DNA of 64,000 bases from positions 62,001-126,000 of the forward strand of contig NZ_FNIJ01000008.1 of assembly GCF_900103845.1 (NCBI RefSeq), given 5' to 3'. The DNA comes from Pseudomonas jinjuensis (GTDB taxonomy: Bacteria; Pseudomonadota; Gammaproteobacteria; Pseudomonadales; Pseudomonadaceae). The translations under genes and the position numbers were made by a program. Below are positions 32,478 to 41,564 of this stretch, piece after piece (within the stretch, counting starts at the first letter, position 1; every line of letters starts with the position of its first letter). The notes below the pieces were generated by a model. That model was given only the letters and a program-made list of their open reading frames with translations. It made no database searches and was not told where the DNA came from.

Positions 32478-32491
32478 GCCAATAAATTGGC
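32478..32491. promoter_or_regulatory. FleQ-box-like palindrome upstream of the secretion operon
   Basis: GCCAATAAATTGGC is a perfect 6-2-6 palindrome sharing the AATAAATT core with the first site and with the reported FleQ consensus (12 of 14 positions). It is 33 bases before the TolC-like gene start. The remaining 32071-32523 gap has an AT-rich stretch with TATATA (about 32434) that may be a -10 region, but no gene. Confidence 0.55.
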
Positions 32492-32523
32492 GAAACAGAA
32501 GTATGGGAAGCAGGAGAAGTGTC

Positions 32524-33882
32524 ATGCGCAGTGGGAACGCAGCATTATGGAGCGGTGTATTTCTGACGGTCTCAGCCATCCATGGTTATGCGATGACGCT
32601 TACCGAGGCCATACAAAGCACCCTGCAATACCACCCGGAAGTCAGCCAGAGCGTGAACAGCCGCCTCACCGCTGACGAGGAACTGAAGTTCGCGCGGGGT
32701 GGCTATCTTCCTACGGTAGACCTGTTGCTCGGCTATGGCCGGGAGGGTTCCGACAACCCGGACACCCGGGCGCTCGGCGATCACAACAAGGAAACCCTGA
32801 ACCGCACCGATGCCGAGATTCGCCTGCGGCAGATGCTGTTCGACGGCTTCGGCACCCCCAACGAGGTGGCGCGCAACGAGGCCAACGTCAATTCCCGCGC
32901 CTACCGCGTCCTCGGCACCTCGGAAACCACCGCGCTGCGCACCGTCGAGGTCTATCTCGACGTGCTCAAGCGGCGCGAGATGGTGACCCTGGCGAAGAAC
33001 AACCTGCAGGCCCACCAGCGCATCGGCGACCAGATCCGCATGCGCAGCGAGCGCGGGGTCGGCAGCGCCGCCGACAACGACCAGGCCGTCGCCCGCCTGG
33101 CCCTGGCGCAGAACAACCTGTACACCGAGGAAGTCAACCTGGCCGACGCCATGTCGAACTTCTACAGCACGGTCGGCAGGATGCCGGATGAACTGGAGGC
33201 GCCCTCCACGGTCAAGGCGATGCTGCCCGCCGACGTCGGCCAGGCGCGCCAGGAAGTGCTCAACAACAACCCGCTGCTGAAATCCGCCCAGGCCGACGTC
33301 AACGCCGCCGAGAAGCAGTACGAGGCGGCCAAGGCGCCCTACTACCCGCGCTTCGACCTGGAACTGGCCAACGCCGCGAACGACAACGTCGCCGGCCAGG
33401 AAGGCCACGCCAACAGCTGGCAGGCGCAAGTCGTGATGCGCTACAACCTGTTCAACGGCTTCCGCGACAAGTCCCGCCTCAACTCCACCTCGCACCAGCT
33501 GGCCGAATCCAGGGACGTGCGCAACAACGCCCTGCGCCTGCTCAACGAGAACCTCTCGCTGGCCTGGGACGCCATGGAAAACGCGCAGAAGCAGACCGGT
33601 CCGGCCCGCGACTACGCCGACTACACGCGCAAGGTGCGCGAGGCGTACCAGCAGCAGTTCACCCTCGGCCAGCGCACCCTGCTCGACCTGCTGGACAGCG
33701 AGAACGAACTGTTCACCGCCAACCGCCGCTACACCGAAGTGCGCTACACCGAGGAGTTCTCGCGCTACCGCGTGCTGGCTGCCATGGGCGCGCTGCTGCA
33801 CTCCCAGGGCGTGGTCGCGCCGCACGAGAGCATCGCGCTGTCCGAGGTGAAGACCGATGCGCATCTGCCGGATATGCGCTGA
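32524..33882 (+). CDS. TolC-family outer-membrane channel of the adhesin type I secretion system
   Basis: Outer-membrane efflux protein of 452 residues. A signal peptide (about 1-23, ending HGYA) precedes MTLTEAIQSTLQYHPEV, the usual first TolC helix. Two OEP repeats follow, with LDLLDSENELFTANRRYTEV near the end. The ATG at 32524 is preferred over 32503 because AGGAG lies 7 bases upstream and the signal peptide then starts normally. First of three secretion genes, divergent from the adhesin. Same family as LapE and BapB-type channels. Confidence 0.92.
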   Translation: MRSGNAALWSGVFLTVSAIHGYAMTLTEAIQSTLQYHPEVSQSVNSRLTADEELKFARGGYLPTVDLLLGYGREGSDNPDTRALGDHNKETLNRTDAEIRLRQMLFDGFGTPNEVARNEANVNSRAYRVLGTSETTALRTVEVYLDVLKRREMVTLAKNNLQAHQRIGDQIRMRSERGVGSAADNDQAVARLALAQNNLYTEEVNLADAMSNFYSTVGRMPDELEAPSTVKAMLPADVGQARQEVLNNNPLLKSAQADVNAAEKQYEAAKAPYYPRFDLELANAANDNVAGQEGHANSWQAQVVMRYNLFNGFRDKSRLNSTSHQLAESRDVRNNALRLLNENLSLAWDAMENAQKQTGPARDYADYTRKVREAYQQQFTLGQRTLLDLLDSENELFTANRRYTEVRYTEEFSRYRVLAAMGALLHSQGVVAPHESIALSEVKTDAHLPDMR

Positions 33883-33900
33883 GGCGGGGGCGGACACCTT

Positions 33901-34078
33901 CGCGGCGGGTTGCACCCGCCCTACGCGGAGCACAGGGGATCAGCGAAACGTAGGGTGGATGGTGCTCTTCCATCCACCATTCCGGGGCCGCCTGCGCGGC
34001 CGTGGTGGATCGGTGGAGCGTGATCCACCCTACGCACTACCGTCACCCCCGCGAACGCGGGGGCCCAATAGATAGAAG
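33901..34078. repeat. Dispersed repeats between the TolC-like and ABC genes (includes an 84-bp repeat)
   Basis: GGCGGGTTGCACCCGCCCTAC lies at about 33904. The 84-base element GTAGGGTGGATGG...GATCCACCCTAC (33950-34033) has long imperfect inverted ends around GGCCGCCTGCGCGGCC. Then comes CCCCCGCGAACGCGGGGGCC with CCAATAGAT (34045-34072). The 84-base element recurs near 45653 (inverted) and 57677. The repeats split an otherwise tight secretion operon. Confidence 0.85.
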
Positions 34079-34105
34079 GGGCCGCACGTCCCCGGGAGCA
34101 GTACC

Positions 34106-36274
34106 GTGACGGCGATTCTCCAGGAACGCGGCGAAGTCGCCGCCGACGATCCACGTCTCGGCCACGACGATCCGCTACTCGACGGGCTGCTGATCCTCTG
34201 CCGCCTGCATGGCTGCAACGCCAGCCGCGCCAGCCTCGCCAGCGGCCTGCCGCTGCCCGAACAGCGCCTCTCCGCCCAGCTGCTGCCCCGCGCGGCGGCC
34301 CGCGCCGGACTGCAGGGGCGGGTGCTGCGCCGCGAGCTGAAGAGCATTTCCGCGCTCAACCTGCCAGTGCTGCTGCTCCTGCGCGATGGCCGCAGCGCCG
34401 TGCTGCGCCGCTGGGGCGAGGACGGCACGGCGCTGATCCTGCCCTGCGAGACCGAGGGCGGCGAGCAGTGGGTGGAAGCCGACGAACTGGCCGAGCAATA
34501 CGCCGGCCAGGCGCTGTTCGCCCGCCCCCGGCATGAACTGGAGGCGGCGCGCCAGCCGCTGCTGCCGCGGGTCGAGGCCTGGTTCCGCGATACCCTCAAG
34601 CTGTCGCGCTGGCTGTACACCGACGCGCTGGTCGCCAGCCTGATGATCAACCTGCTCGGCCTGCTGGTGCCGCTGTTCGTCATGCAGACCTACGACCGCG
34701 TGGTGCCCAACCAGGCCGTGTCGACCCTCTGGGTGCTCGCCGCCGGCCTGCTGCTCGGCAGCCTGTTCGAACTGCTGCTGCGCGTGCTGCGCTCGCACCT
34801 GCTCGACCTCGCCGGCAAGAAGACCGACGTGGTGCTCTCCGCCACGCTGTTCGAGCGCATCACCGGCATGGCCATGAAGGCGCGGCCGGCCACGGTCGGC
34901 GGCTTCGCCCAGAGCATCCACGACTTCCAGGGCCTGCGCGAATTCCTCACCGCGCTGACCCTGACCAGCCTGATCGACCTGCCCTTCGCCCTGCTGATGA
35001 TCGCCGTGATCGGCCTGCTCGGCGGCCCGCTGGTGGCGATCCCGCTGCTGGCCTTCCCGCTGACCATGCTGTTCGCCTTCGTCATCCAGGTGCGCCTGCG
35101 CGACACCGTGCAGAAGAGCCTGACCCTCGGCGCCGAGCGCCAGGCGCTGCTGATCGAGACCCTCGGCGGCCTGGAAACCCTCAAGGCCTGCGGTGCCGAA
35201 AGCGAACTGCAGTACCGCTGGGAAACCACCCACGGCGCCGTCACCCGCCTGGACAACCACGCGCGCTTCCTCTCCGCGCTGGCCAGCAACGGCACCCTGT
35301 TCATGCAGCAGTTCGCCGGCATGGCGATGATCGTCGCCGGGGTCTACGCCATTCTCGACGGCAACCTCAGCGTCGGCGCCCTGGTCGCCTGCTACATGCT
35401 CGGCAGCCGCGTGCTGGCGCCGCTCGGGCAGATCGCCGGGCTGATCACCCGCTACCAGCAGGCGCGCCTGACCATGAAGAGCACCGACGCGCTGATGACC
35501 CTGCCGCAGGAGCGCGAGCCCGGCCAGCGCCCGCTGGAGCGCACCCGGCTGCACGGCGCGCTGGAAATCCGCCAGCTGCAGTTCCGCTATCCGGAGCAGA
35601 GCGCGCCGGCGCTGCGCGATCTCAACCTGCGCGTGGCGCCGGGCGAGAAGATCGGCATCGTCGGCCGCAGCGGCTCCGGCAAGAGCACCCTCGGCCGCCT
35701 GCTGATGGGCTTCTACCAGCCGGACGAGGGCCAGGTCCTGCTCGACGGCCTAGACCTGCGCCAGCTCGACGTCGCCGACCTGCGCCAGCAGATCGGCTAC
35801 GTCGCCCACGACCTGCCGCTGCTGGCCGGCAGCCTGCGCGACAACATCACCCTCGGCGCGCGCCATGTCAGCGACGCGCGGATGCTCGAAGTGGCCGAGC
35901 TGACCGGCGTCGCCGAACTGGCCCGGCAGCATCCGCTGGGCTTCGACCGCCCGGTGGGCGAGCGCGGCCAGCTGCTCTCCGGCGGCCAGCGCCAGGCCGT
36001 GCTGCTGGCCCGCGCGCTGCTGCTCGACCCGCCGATCCTGCTGCTCGACGAACCGACCAGCGCCATGGACAACAGCAGCGAGGAGCAGCTCCGCCAGCGG
36101 CTGCAGCGGTATTGCGCGGACAAGACGCTGCTGCTGGTCACCCACCGCACGGCGATGCTCGCGCTGGTCGACCGGCTGGTGGTGCTCGACGGCGGCCGCA
36201 TCGTCGCCGACGGACCGAAGGATGCAGTGATCGAGGCCCTGCGCAAGGGCCAGGTCGGCACGGCAGCGGGGTGA
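34106..36274 (+). CDS. Type I secretion ABC transporter with degenerate C39 (CLD) domain
   Basis: Inner-membrane exporter of 722 residues. The N-terminal 140 residues form a peptidase C39-like domain, but the catalytic cysteine motif is absent (DGLLILCRLHG in its place), so it is a docking CLD and not a protease. A six-helix membrane domain (about 165-450) follows. The nucleotide-binding domain has GRSGSGKST, LSGGQRQ and ILLLDEPTSAMD. The start is GTG at 34106 with GGGAG 7 bases upstream. It energises export of the divergent adhesin, like LapB. It overlaps the HlyD-like gene region at its stop. Confidence 0.93.
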   Translation: MTAILQERGEVAADDPRLGHDDPLLDGLLILCRLHGCNASRASLASGLPLPEQRLSAQLLPRAAARAGLQGRVLRRELKSISALNLPVLLLLRDGRSAVLRRWGEDGTALILPCETEGGEQWVEADELAEQYAGQALFARPRHELEAARQPLLPRVEAWFRDTLKLSRWLYTDALVASLMINLLGLLVPLFVMQTYDRVVPNQAVSTLWVLAAGLLLGSLFELLLRVLRSHLLDLAGKKTDVVLSATLFERITGMAMKARPATVGGFAQSIHDFQGLREFLTALTLTSLIDLPFALLMIAVIGLLGGPLVAIPLLAFPLTMLFAFVIQVRLRDTVQKSLTLGAERQALLIETLGGLETLKACGAESELQYRWETTHGAVTRLDNHARFLSALASNGTLFMQQFAGMAMIVAGVYAILDGNLSVGALVACYMLGSRVLAPLGQIAGLITRYQQARLTMKSTDALMTLPQEREPGQRPLERTRLHGALEIRQLQFRYPEQSAPALRDLNLRVAPGEKIGIVGRSGSGKSTLGRLLMGFYQPDEGQVLLDGLDLRQLDVADLRQQIGYVAHDLPLLAGSLRDNITLGARHVSDARMLEVAELTGVAELARQHPLGFDRPVGERGQLLSGGQRQAVLLARALLLDPPILLLDEPTSAMDNSSEEQLRQRLQRYCADKTLLLVTHRTAMLALVDRLVVLDGGRIVADGPKDAVIEALRKGQVGTAAG

Positions 36275-36279
36275 TCGCC

Positions 36280-37632
36280 ATGCAACGGGACAACACCATC
36301 GGCAACTACCTCGGCGGCGGCAGGGGCCGCGACCACGAGTTCATGGCGGAACTGCCCGGCACCCTGCTGGAGGACGCGCCGCGCTTCGCCCGCCTGACCC
36401 TGTGGACGGTGCTGGCGCTGTTCATCGCCGCGCTGGTCTGGGCGAAGTTCGCCCTGATCGAGGAAGTCACCCGGGGCGAAGGCAAGGCCATCCCCTCCAG
36501 CAAGGTGCAGACCATCCAGAACCTGGAAGGCGGCATAGTCGAGGAAATCTTCGTCCGCGACGGCCAGGTGGTGGACAAGGGCCAGCCGCTGCTGCGCCTC
36601 GACGACACCCGCTTCGCCTCGAACCGGGACGAGACCGAGGCCGACCGCAACGCCCTGGTGGCGCGCATCGAACGGCTGAACGCGGAGATCGACGGCCGCG
36701 AGCCGAAGTTCCCCGCCGAGCTGGCGGCGGACGAACCGCAGGTGGTGGCCGACCAGCTCGCCCTCTACCAGTCGCGCCAGCAGCGCCTCGGCAGCGAGAT
36801 CGACATCCTCGAACAGCAGCTGCGGCAGAAGAACCAGGAACTCCAGGAGTTCCGCGCCAAGCAGCAGCAGTACCGTTCCAGCCTCGGGCTGGTGCAGCAG
36901 GAGCTGAACATGTCCGCGCCGCTGGTGAAGAGCGGCGCCGTGTCGCCGGTGGAACTGCTGCGCCTGCGCCGCAGCGCGGTGGAGATCAACGGCGAACTGA
37001 ACGCCACCACCCTGGCGATCCCGCGCGCCGAGGCGGCGGTGAAGGAGATCGAGCGCAAGGTCGAGGAAACCCGCCTGGGCTTTCGCACCGACGCGCTGAA
37101 GGAACTCAACGAGGCGCGCACCGGGCTGAACAAGCTCACCGCCAGCAGCCGCGCCATCGACGACAAGGTCAGCCGCACCCTGGTGACGGCGCCGCTGCGC
37201 GGCATCGTCAAGCAGCTCAAGGTCAACACCATAGGCGGCGTGGTCCAGCCCGGCAGCGACATGGTGGAAATCGTCCCGCTGGAGGACAACCTGCTGGTGG
37301 AGGCGAAGGTCCGCCCGCAGGACATCGCCTTCCTGCATCCCGGCCAGCCGGCCACGGTGAAGTTCACCGCCTACGACTACACCATCTACGGCGGCCTCAA
37401 GGCCCGCCTGGAAATGATCAGCGCCGACACCATCAGCGACGACAAGGGCAACAGCTTCTACCTGATCCAGCTGCGCACCGAGAAGAACCACCTCGGCAGC
37501 GACGCCAAGCCGCTACTGATCATTCCCGGCATGGTGGCGACGGTGGACATCATCACCGGCGAGAAGAGCGTGCTCGACTATTTGCTCAAGCCGGTGCTGA
37601 AGGCGAGGTGGGAGGCGTTGCGGGAGAGATGA
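36280..37632 (+). CDS. HlyD-family membrane fusion protein of the type I secretion system
   Basis: Periplasmic adaptor of 450 residues. It has one N-terminal membrane helix (about residues 43-62), a barrel-sandwich/lipoyl half EGGIVEEIFVRDGQVVDKGQPLL, a long coiled coil (about 110-290) and a C-terminal RSAXX-type end (GMVATVDIITGEKSVLDYLLKP). It links the ABC protein to the TolC-like channel. The ATG at 36280 is chosen; an in-frame GTG at 36271 would overlap the upstream stop and is possible. Confidence 0.93.
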   Translation: MQRDNTIGNYLGGGRGRDHEFMAELPGTLLEDAPRFARLTLWTVLALFIAALVWAKFALIEEVTRGEGKAIPSSKVQTIQNLEGGIVEEIFVRDGQVVDKGQPLLRLDDTRFASNRDETEADRNALVARIERLNAEIDGREPKFPAELAADEPQVVADQLALYQSRQQRLGSEIDILEQQLRQKNQELQEFRAKQQQYRSSLGLVQQELNMSAPLVKSGAVSPVELLRLRRSAVEINGELNATTLAIPRAEAAVKEIERKVEETRLGFRTDALKELNEARTGLNKLTASSRAIDDKVSRTLVTAPLRGIVKQLKVNTIGGVVQPGSDMVEIVPLEDNLLVEAKVRPQDIAFLHPGQPATVKFTAYDYTIYGGLKARLEMISADTISDDKGNSFYLIQLRTEKNHLGSDAKPLLIIPGMVATVDIITGEKSVLDYLLKPVLKARWEALRER

Positions 37633-37646
37633 AAACGGTATGTTTC

Positions 37647-37729
37647 GTAGGGCGCATGACGCCCCAAGCGTCATCCGCCAATCCCACCGGCCCAAACGGC
37701 GGATAACGCTGGCGCGTTATTCGCCCTAC
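37647..37729. repeat. REPIN pair, RAYT-flanking type (GTAGGGCG / CGCCCTAC)
   Basis: Inverted arms: GTAGGGCGCATGACGC... and ...CGGATAACGCTGGCGCGTTATTCGCCCTAC. It lies just downstream of the RAYT stop (12 bases away) and just after the HlyD-like gene. Confidence 0.9.
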
Positions 37730-37741
37730 ATAACCCGCTTC

Positions 37742-38272
37742 TTACCGCTCACCCGACTTCAACTCCAACGCCATGTCGCCCGCCCAATCCACCGAGTAAA
37801 TCCCCTCCGCAACAGCGCGGTGGAACGTGGAATACGGCCAATCCTTCACCCGCGTTACCAATCCATGCTTCACCGGATTGATATGGATGTAATCGAAATG
37901 CCGCCGGTAATCGGCCTCATCGCGGATCAGATGTTCCCAGTAACGCGTCTGCCAGACGCCTCGCTGACCCCGTCGCTGCTGGGCGACGGAGCGCGGCTCA
38001 TCCTTCGGAAGACGGCGAACGAAGCCGGTCTTGATGATCTTCCAGCGCATTGCGAAATCCGCGTCGCCGGGCGGCAGGGTCCAGAGGCAATGCATATGCT
38101 CCGGCAGCACCACCCAGGCATCGATGCGAAAGGGATGATGGCGCTTGGTCCTGGCGAAGACGAAACGCAGATGCTCGATTTCCCTGACCAGCAAATCTGA
38201 ACTCCGATCCCGCAGGGTAACCGTGAAGAAATAGGTGCCGCCGGGAATCCAGGCGCGTCGGTAGTTCGGCAT
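37742..38272 (-). mobile_element. REP-associated tyrosine transposase (RAYT / TnpREP), intact gene
   Basis: Single-gene Y1-type transposase of 176 residues, IS200/IS605-like. It starts MPNYRRAWIPGGTYFFTV, the typical RAYT N-terminus. It has the HUH pair in VVLPEHMHCLWTLP and a tyrosine-bearing helix in DEADYRRHFDYIHINPVKHG with the NPVKHGL signature. RAYTs are domesticated single-copy enzymes that cut REP hairpins and spread REPINs. Flanking GTAGGGCG palindromes on both sides are the likely substrate. No terminal inverted repeats or target duplication of a classical IS were seen. Confidence 0.93.
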
Positions 38273-38320
38273 GACGGACCATCCGTGTGTCCATGAGGAC
38301 CACAGAGCTTACGCCGCCCA

Positions 38321-38512
38321 CCGGCGGATAACGCTGGCGCGTTATTCGCCCTACAGGAATTGCAGCCACGGTGTAGGGCGCATGACGCCTAAGCGTCATC
38401 CGCCAACTCCAACCACCGGCCTCATCGGCGGATAACGCTGGCGCGTTATTCGCCCTACAGGGGTTGCAGGCAGGGTGTAGGGCGCATGACGCCACCGGCG
38501 TCATCCGCCATC
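38321..38512. repeat. REPIN array on the 5' side of the RAYT gene
   Basis: One right arm (38321-38354), one full inverted pair (38373-38458) and one left arm (38476-38512) of the same GTAGGGCG...CGCCCTAC element as at 37647. The last arm ends 3 bases before the cobS stop codon. Confidence 0.9.
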
Positions 38513-38514
38513 TC

Positions 38515-39249
38515 TTACACCGCCAACACCACCAGCACCGCGCACTCGGTCAACTCCACCAGCGCCCCCGCCGTATCGCCGGTGGTGCCGCCGAGACGGC
38601 GCATCAGCTGGCCGCGCAGCCAGACGAACATCACCAGCGCCACCACGATGGCGAGCAGTCCGCTCAGGCCGGCGAGGGTCATCAGTGCGACGTTGGCCGC
38701 CAGCACCCAGGGCAGCGCTCGGCGTGGCAGGTGGTCGGCGAGGGCCTGGCCGAGGCCGCCGGGGCGGGCGTAGGGGGTGGTGTGGAACAGCAGCGGCAGC
38801 GCGCTGCGCGCCAGCCAGGGGGCGAGCAGCAGCGGCCAGATATTGTGGGAGCCGAGCAGCGAAACGATGGCGGCGAACTTCAGCAGCAGCACCAGCAGCA
38901 GCGTCACCACCGCCACCGGGCCGCAGCCGGGGTCCTTCATGATCGCCAGGGTGCGTTCGCGGTCGCCGAGGCCGCCGACCCAGGCGTCCGCGGTGTCGGC
39001 CAGGCCGTCGAGATGCAGCGCGCCGCTGAAGCCGACCCACAGCGCCAGCAGCAGCGCCGCGTGCAGCAGCAGGTGGGCGCCATACAACAACTCGCCCACC
39101 CCGAACAGCAGCGCGCCGAGCAGCAGGCCGATCAGCGGGTAGAACAGCGTCGCGCGGCCGAACTGCTCGGGCGTGGGCATCTGCGCCAGGCGCACCGGCA
39201 GGCGGGAGAGAAATTGCAGGGCGATCAGCGGAAGCTGCAGGAAACTCAT
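38515..39249 (-). CDS. cobS: Adenosylcobinamide-GDP ribazoletransferase CobS (CobV)
   Basis: Inner-membrane enzyme of 244 residues that joins alpha-ribazole(-phosphate) to adenosylcobinamide-GDP, the final assembly of cobalamin. Polytopic, with the active-site motif HLDGLADTADAW (about residues 81-92). The start at 39249 overlaps the stop of cobC by 4 bases. Last gene of the btuB-cob operon. REPIN arms abut its stop codon. Confidence 0.93.
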   Translation of the reverse strand: MSFLQLPLIALQFLSRLPVRLAQMPTPEQFGRATLFYPLIGLLLGALLFGVGELLYGAHLLLHAALLLALWVGFSGALHLDGLADTADAWVGGLGDRERTLAIMKDPGCGPVAVVTLLLVLLLKFAAIVSLLGSHNIWPLLLAPWLARSALPLLFHTTPYARPGGLGQALADHLPRRALPWVLAANVALMTLAGLSGLLAIVVALVMFVWLRGQLMRRLGGTTGDTAGALVELTECAVLVVLAV

Positions 39250-39836
39250 CGCGCAGCCACCTCGCTCAACCGCCAGCCATCCGCCGCCGGCTCGATGCAG
39301 AGCGCCAGCAGCTCGCCATGGCCGACCGCCACTTCCAGCAGGCGCTGGCGTGGCAGTCCACGGGCGACGGCGCCGAGCAGGCGCATCACGCCGCCGTGGG
39401 TGACCGCCAGCACATGGCGGCCGGCGTGCGCCCGGTACAGCCGGTCGAGCGCGGCGAAGACCCGTGCCTCGAAATCCGCCAGCGGTTCGCCGCCGGGCGC
39501 CGGGAAGGCATAGGGATCGCTCCAGAAACGGCCCAGCGCATCGGCGTCGCTTTCCATCAACTCCGCTGCCGAACGACCTTCCCAGTCGCCGAAATCCAGC
39601 TCGCGCAGATCGGCCTCCAGGCTCAGCGGCAGGCCGTGGCGCTGCGCCACTTCGCCGGCGAAGGCCGCGCAACGGCGCAGCGGCGAGCTGACCAGCGCCT
39701 GCCACGGACAGCCATCGCCCAGCGCCGCGCGCATCTGCCCAAGGCCGATGGCGGTCAACTCATCGTCGATGCGCCCGCGAAAACCGTCGCCCCGCTCGGT
39801 TTCGCCGTGGCGCAGCAGGTCGAGGCGCAGGGTCAT
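39246..39836 (-). CDS. cobC: Alpha-ribazole phosphatase CobC (histidine phosphatase)
   Basis: Histidine phosphatase of 196 residues. The RHG motif is [10 protein letters not shown] near the N-terminus, with [10 protein letters not shown] and the second catalytic histidine in VTHGGVMR. It removes the phosphate from alpha-ribazole-5'-phosphate or cobalamin-5'-phosphate. It overlaps cobT (upstream) and cobS (downstream) by 4 bases each. Here CobC is the Salmonella name and should not be confused with Pseudomonas cobC, which is the decarboxylase encoded at 43008. Confidence 0.92.
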   Translation of the reverse strand: MTLRLDLLRHGETERGDGFRGRIDDELTAIGLGQMRAALGDGCPWQALVSSPLRRCAAFAGEVAQRHGLPLSLEADLRELDFGDWEGRSAAELMESDADALGRFWSDPYAFPAPGGEPLADFEARVFAALDRLYRAHAGRHVLAVTHGGVMRLLGAVARGLPRQRLLEVAVGHGELLALCIEPAADGWRLSEVAAR

Positions 39837-40888
39837 GGCGTGCGGCCGGAAATGGCCGCCTCGGCGAAGGTCGCCATCTGTGCGTGCAGCCGGCAGGCCT
39901 GGCGCAGCAGCGGGACCGCCAGCGCCGCGCCGCTGCCCTCGCCCAGGCGCAGGCCGAGGTCGAGCAGCGGCCGGGCTTCCAGCGCTTCCAGCACGCGGCA
40001 ATGGCCCGGCTCGGCGCCGGCGTGGGCGAACAGCAGCCAGTCGCGGCAGGCGGGTTTCAGGCGCACCGCGCAGAGCGCGGCGACACTGGCGATGAAGCCG
40101 TCCACCAGCACGGCGATGCCCTTCTGCGCGCAGGCCAGGTAGGCGCCGGCCAGCGCGGCGATCTCGAAGCCGCCGAGGCGGCACAGCGCCTCGAAGGGGT
40201 CGGCGCAGTGCGCGCCGTGCAGCGCCAGGGCGCGTTCGATCACCTCGGCCTTGTGCGCCACGCCGCGCGGATCGAGGCCGGTGCCGGGACCGACCAGCCG
40301 TGCCGCCGGCTCACCGAGCAGACCGCAGGCCAGCGCCGCCGCCGCGGTGGTGTTGCCGATGCCCATCTCGCCGCCGATGAACAGCTCGCAGCCGGACTGG
40401 CGCGCGCGGCGCACGGCTTCGCGGCCGGCCTCCAGGGAGATCAGGCACTGCGCGGCGGTCATCGCCGGCTCGCGGACGAAGTTCGCCGTGCCGGCGCCGA
40501 CCATCACGTGCAGCACGCCGGACAGCGGCTCCAGCGGCGTCGCCGTGCCCAGGTCGATGACTTCCAGCTGCGCATCGAGATCGCGGGCGAGCACGCTGAT
40601 CGCCGCGCCGCCGCGGACGAAATTGCGCAGCATCTCCACCGTTACCGCCTGTGGATAGGCCGACACGCCCTCCTCCACCACGCCGTGGTCGGCGGCGAAC
40701 AGGGCGATGCCGACCCGTTCCGCCTGCGGGCACTCGCGGCCCTGCAGGGCGGCCAGCTGGATCACCAGTTCCTCCAGCCGGCCCAGCGCGCCACGCGGCT
40801 TGGTCAACTGGTCCTGGCGGGTGGCGGCCTTGTCGCGCGCCACGTGGTCACTCGGCTGGCAGGACGCCAGCCACCATTGCAGACTCAT
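39833..40888 (-). CDS. cobT: Nicotinate-nucleotide:dimethylbenzimidazole phosphoribosyltransferase CobT (CobU)
   Basis: Makes alpha-ribazole-5'-phosphate from DMB and nicotinate mononucleotide; 351 residues. Motifs are [31 protein letters not shown] and the C-terminal [12 protein letters not shown] with the catalytic glutamate. The start at 40888 overlaps the cobU stop by 4 bases. Works with BluB, which is in the same operon and supplies DMB. Confidence 0.94.
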   Translation of the reverse strand: MSLQWWLASCQPSDHVARDKAATRQDQLTKPRGALGRLEELVIQLAALQGRECPQAERVGIALFAADHGVVEEGVSAYPQAVTVEMLRNFVRGGAAISVLARDLDAQLEVIDLGTATPLEPLSGVLHVMVGAGTANFVREPAMTAAQCLISLEAGREAVRRARQSGCELFIGGEMGIGNTTAAAALACGLLGEPAARLVGPGTGLDPRGVAHKAEVIERALALHGAHCADPFEALCRLGGFEIAALAGAYLACAQKGIAVLVDGFIASVAALCAVRLKPACRDWLLFAHAGAEPGHCRVLEALEARPLLDLGLRLGEGSGAALAVPLLRQACRLHAQMATFAEAAISGRTP

Positions 40889-41406
40889 GGATTCTCCCCC
40901 TTGAGCACCATCGGCAGGCCGGCGACGGTGAAGATCACCCGCTCGCTGCGTTCGGCCAGCGCCTGGTGCAGCCAGCCGGCCTCGTCGACGTAGCGTCGGC
41001 TCAGCTCGCCCAGCGGCACCACCCCCAATCCGGTTTCGTTGCTGACCAGGATGATCCGCCCGGGCAGTTGCGGCAGCGTCGCCAGCAGCGCGTCGCGCTC
41101 GCTGTCCAGGCGGGCGCCGTCGTCGTGGAGCAGCAGGTTGGTCAGCCACAGGGTCAGGCAGTCCACCAGCAGGCAACGGTCCGGCGCGGCCAGCTCCTCC
41201 AGCATAGCCGCCAGCGCCAGGGGTTCCTCGCGGGAATCCCATTCGGCCGGGCGGCGGCGGCGGTGCTCGGCGATGCGCGCGGCCATTTCGCCGTCGCCGG
41301 CCTGGGCGGTGGCGATGTAGGTCACCGCCAGGCCGCTTTCCCGCGCCAGGCGCTCGGCCAGGCGGCTCTTGCCGGAACGGGCGCCGCCAAGGATCAGTTC
41401 AAGCAT
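40885..41406 (-). CDS. cobU: Adenosylcobinamide kinase / guanylyltransferase CobU (CobP)
   Basis: Bifunctional enzyme of 173 residues that phosphorylates adenosylcobinamide and attaches GMP. It starts [18 protein letters not shown] with a P-loop at residues 8-15. [17 protein letters not shown] is the family guanylylation region. It lies downstream of cobQ across a 153-base gap containing a REP element, then is coupled to cobT. Confidence 0.94.
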   Translation of the reverse strand: MLELILGGARSGKSRLAERLARESGLAVTYIATAQAGDGEMAARIAEHRRRRPAEWDSREEPLALAAMLEELAAPDRCLLVDCLTLWLTNLLLHDDGARLDSERDALLATLPQLPGRIILVSNETGLGVVPLGELSRRYVDEAGWLHQALAERSERVIFTVAGLPMVLKGENP

Positions 41407-41513
41407 GTGTCTCTCGCTGGTAAGGGGTGACCGTAGGATGGGTTGAGCGCAGCGATACCCATCGTTTCGGACGCGGGAGCGTGGGAACGATGGGGCGCGG
41501 CACGGCGTTTCCC

Positions 41514-41564
41514 TGTAGGAGCGCACCTGGGCGCGACCGGTCGCGGGCATGGCCCGCTCCTACA
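41514..41564. repeat. Mosaic REP with two different arms, between cobQ and cobU
   Basis: The left arm is TGTAGGAGCGCACCTGGGCG, of one core type, and the right arm TCGCGGGCATGGCCCGCTCC, of the GCGGGCCATGCCCGC type. The same mosaic occurs at 54407 (exact reverse complement over most of its length) and 57613. It interrupts the cob operon. Confidence 0.85.

Noticed and set aside
34106-34525. Active C39 peptidase domain in the type I ABC exporter
   Set aside because: The Q/C catalytic motif is absent, so this is a C39-like docking domain and bacteriocin maturation is unlikely.
37647-38512. A classical insertion sequence with terminal inverted repeats
   Set aside because: The gene is a single-copy-type RAYT, flanked by REPIN palindromes rather than IS ends; no target duplication was seen.
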